Assembly (NCBI GenBank): GCA_031275145.1
Contig: JAISPE010000306.1
Location: forward strand, 1 to 6,444
Source of the DNA: Prevotellaceae bacterium
GTDB taxonomy: Bacteria > Bacteroidota > Bacteroidia > Bacteroidales > UBA932
Reading direction: 5' to 3'
DNA: 6,444 nucleotides
Both the position numbers and the translations under genes were made by a program. The notes under the pieces were generated by a model that saw only the letters and a program-made list of their open reading frames with translations, ran no database searches and was not told where the DNA came from. Positions 4,971 to 6,444 of the stretch are shown piece by piece; position 1 is the stretch's first letter, and each line of letters begins with the position of its first letter.

Positions 4971-5609
4971 TTATTTTTTAGCGTATCCCACAGGGTTATT
5001 GATCATGGGCATCTGAGTTTCCGACAGTTTCAATACTTTCTTCAATTCGTCTTTTTTCATATAAGCCCGCGGGACAGTGACAAATCCGCAACCGGAAGCA
5101 AACAGCATTATATTCTGCGATACGATTCCGGCGTCAAGGGCGCCCCAGTGTTTCTGCGTTTCGGAATCCACGCCGGTGAAACGGGACAGGTCGGAAACCA
5201 TAAGCAAACATACCGGAGCATCTTTAATTGACTCCTGTGTATCGGCGATTAAAGGACGATGGTCTCCTTCCGCTACCGGCTTTAATTCGTGCGCCCTGGC
5301 ATCATAAAGATATGAGCCTTCCTCCATAACCACATACACGTCAATATCCTGATTGTTCCGGGCAGTAGCTGCGGTCCTTCTCCCGTCGGGACGATTGATT
5401 CCATTGGCTGCCCACAATAAATCGGACAAATCTTGCAGGGACAGTTTTTCTTTGGAAAATTCACGTCCCGAATGACGGTTGTCGAGCGCTTTCATTATGG
5501 AAACTCCACGATCTTTGTTTGGAGCATTTAACTTTACCGGTTTTAAGTTTTGAGCGTTTAACGCAGTAACGGATAATACTGTCATAATAACTGAAATAAT
5601 TGCTTTCAT
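4971..5609 (-). CDS. Exported SagB/nitroreductase-family FMN oxidoreductase
   Basis: This 212-residue protein has a Sec-type signal peptide (MKAIISVIMTVLSV, likely cleavage after the Ala in ALNA, residue 19), so it is probably periplasmic. The rest fits the FMN-dependent nitroreductase fold. The N-terminal RHSGREFS (45-52) supplies the Arg and Ser that contact the flavin phosphate. LSDLLWAANGINR (61-73) follows, then RRTAATARNNQDIDVYVV (77-94), the Bacteroidota equivalent of the SagB/ThcOx RT-PSA-N-QEI block. HWGALDAGIVSQNIML (154-169) is the conserved dimer and flavin helix, followed by GCGFVTV (173-179) and a C-terminal NPVGYAKK. Length is normal for a single-domain member. It starts 33 bp after the aldo/keto reductase stop on the same strand, with an AT-rich gap and no promoter seen, so cotranscription is likely. 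The substrate is unknown. Confidence 0.85.
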   Translation of the reverse strand: MKAIISVIMTVLSVTALNAQNLKPVKLNAPNKDRGVSIMKALDNRHSGREFSKEKLSLQDLSDLLWAANGINRPDGRRTAATARNNQDIDVYVVMEEGSYLYDARAHELKPVAEGDHRPLIADTQESIKDAPVCLLMVSDLSRFTGVDSETQKHWGALDAGIVSQNIMLFASGCGFVTVPRAYMKKDELKKVLKLSETQMPMINNPVGYAKK

Positions 5610-5642
5610 AAATATATTATTTTTAATTTAATTTTTCTGTTT

Positions 5643-6444
5643 TCAAAATGTTACCGTATCGGGATTAAGTCCCGATCCGCCGAAATAAGGCATGGAATTT
5701 ACGGTTTGCATGTCGGCGTCGGAGATTTCAAAATCAAATACATTGATATTTTCTTTAATACGGGATGGCGTTACCGATTTGGGCAACGGCAGTATCTCAT
5801 TTTGCAAAACCCAGCGGATACATAACTGCGCTACCGATTTACCGTATCGCAGAGCAATTTCCGCCAATACCGGATTATTCAACATTCTGCCTGTACCGAG
5901 CGGACTCCATGCCTGTACGACTATCCCGTTGGATTTGCAGAACGCGACTGTTCCGGACTGCATTTGTCCGGGATGAAACTCAATCTGGTTGATTGCCGGT
6001 ACAGTTTCGGCCCCGTTTAAGAGGGCGCGAAGATGATGTTCAAGAAAATTGCTCAGGCCTATTGATTTAACTCTGCCTTCGCTGTAAAGTTTTTCGAATG
6101 CACGCCACGTGTCCGCATTGATTTTATCGCCGTTTGCCTTATTCGCCGGCCAGTGAATCAGGTACAGATCGACGTAATCCAAACCCAGGTTTTTCAGGCT
6201 CGTGTCGAAAGCTTTCAGGGTTGTTTCGTAACCCCGGTCAGAATTCCACAACTTGGTGGTTACGAATAATTCCCTGCGGTCGATTCCGGATTCCCGGATA
6301 CCCTGTCCTACACCTTTTTCATTCCCGTAAACGGCAGCCGTGTCAATGTGTCGGTATCCCGCTTCGATGGCATATTTTACGGAATCCGCTGCTATTTTTC
6401 CGTCGGGAGTCTGCCATGTCCCGAAACCGATACACGGAATACCT
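5643..6444 (-). CDS. Aldo/keto reductase (NADPH-dependent), N-terminus beyond the window
   Basis: About 266 residues are visible; the frame runs open through the right edge, so probably only some 10-20 N-terminal residues are missing. This family reduces aldehydes and ketones to alcohols with NADPH on a TIM barrel in the cytoplasm. The complete catalytic tetrad is present: Asp and Tyr in GYRHIDTAAVYGNEKG (about 6310-6360), Lys in VTTKLW (about 6247-6264) and His in YLIHWP (about 6149-6166). NQIEFHPGQ, VQAWSPLGTGR and the cofactor-binding LPKSVTPSRIKEN (about 5752-5790) with its Lys, Ser and Arg for the NADPH 2'-phosphate are also intact. It resembles the 2,5-diketogluconate reductase/AKR5 branch. 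No signal peptide can be assessed. It is probably the first or an upstream gene of an operon with the SagB-family gene. Confidence 0.95.
   Translation of the reverse strand, partial: GIPCIGFGTWQTPDGKIAADSVKYAIEAGYRHIDTAAVYGNEKGVGQGIRESGIDRRELFVTTKLWNSDRGYETTLKAFDTSLKNLGLDYVDLYLIHWPANKANGDKINADTWRAFEKLYSEGRVKSIGLSNFLEHHLRALLNGAETVPAINQIEFHPGQMQSGTVAFCKSNGIVVQAWSPLGTGRMLNNPVLAEIALRYGKSVAQLCIRWVLQNEILPLPKSVTPSRIKENINVFDFEISDADMQTVNSMPYFGGSGLNPDTVTF

Noticed and set aside
6249..6251. TTG as the start codon of the aldo/keto reductase
   Set aside because: The frame continues upstream to the window edge and encodes the conserved GYRHIDTAAVYGNEKG and VTTKLW motifs, so the TTG is an internal Leu codon.

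Overview
This window looks like chromosomal DNA from a member of the Bacteroidota, most likely the order Bacteroidales. Three things point there. The DnaA protein has the Bacteroidales-type AAA+ core (IIDDVHEFAGK, LTSDKPP). Three genes are preceded by the TAnnTTTG-type -7 element used by the primary sigma factor of this phylum instead of TATAAT. The intergenic DNA is very AT-rich, with A-rich ribosome-binding regions rather than strong Shine-Dalgarno sequences. I cannot name a genus.

Layout: 1-225 is an AT-rich leader with long A/T tracts upstream of dnaA (226-1650, +). A 242-bp gap with a heptamer array and a strong hairpin follows. Next is a 461-residue membrane-associated glycerolipid-type acyltransferase (1893-3278, +). 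A 975-bp non-coding interval (3279-4253) separates it from a convergent small outer-membrane beta-barrel gene (4254-4772, -). Upstream of that gene lies a 41-bp tandem repeat (about 4883-4967). The last two genes are an exported SagB/nitroreductase-family protein (4971-5609, -) and an aldo/keto reductase (5643 to the window edge, -, N-terminus missing). They are 33 bp apart and probably form one operon.

The genes are ordinary; the notable part is the interval between the convergent acyltransferase and beta-barrel genes. Over roughly 590 bp it packs four different palindromic elements nearly end to end: a nested long inverted repeat (about 3513-3704), an almost perfect 50-bp-arm hairpin (3704-3810), a 139-bp multi-hairpin unit with 11-bp terminal inverted repeats (3858-3996), and a decayed palindrome (4040-4104). 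No transposase is present, so these look like non-autonomous or REP/MITE-like repeats that have accumulated in a safe convergent gap. The long open frames across this interval are artefacts of the repeats. I did not find a complete new multi-gene system. The best candidates for something undescribed are the repeat elements, especially the 139-bp unit, the nested 190-bp palindrome and the 41-bp tandem repeat whose two copies differ in a compensatory way.
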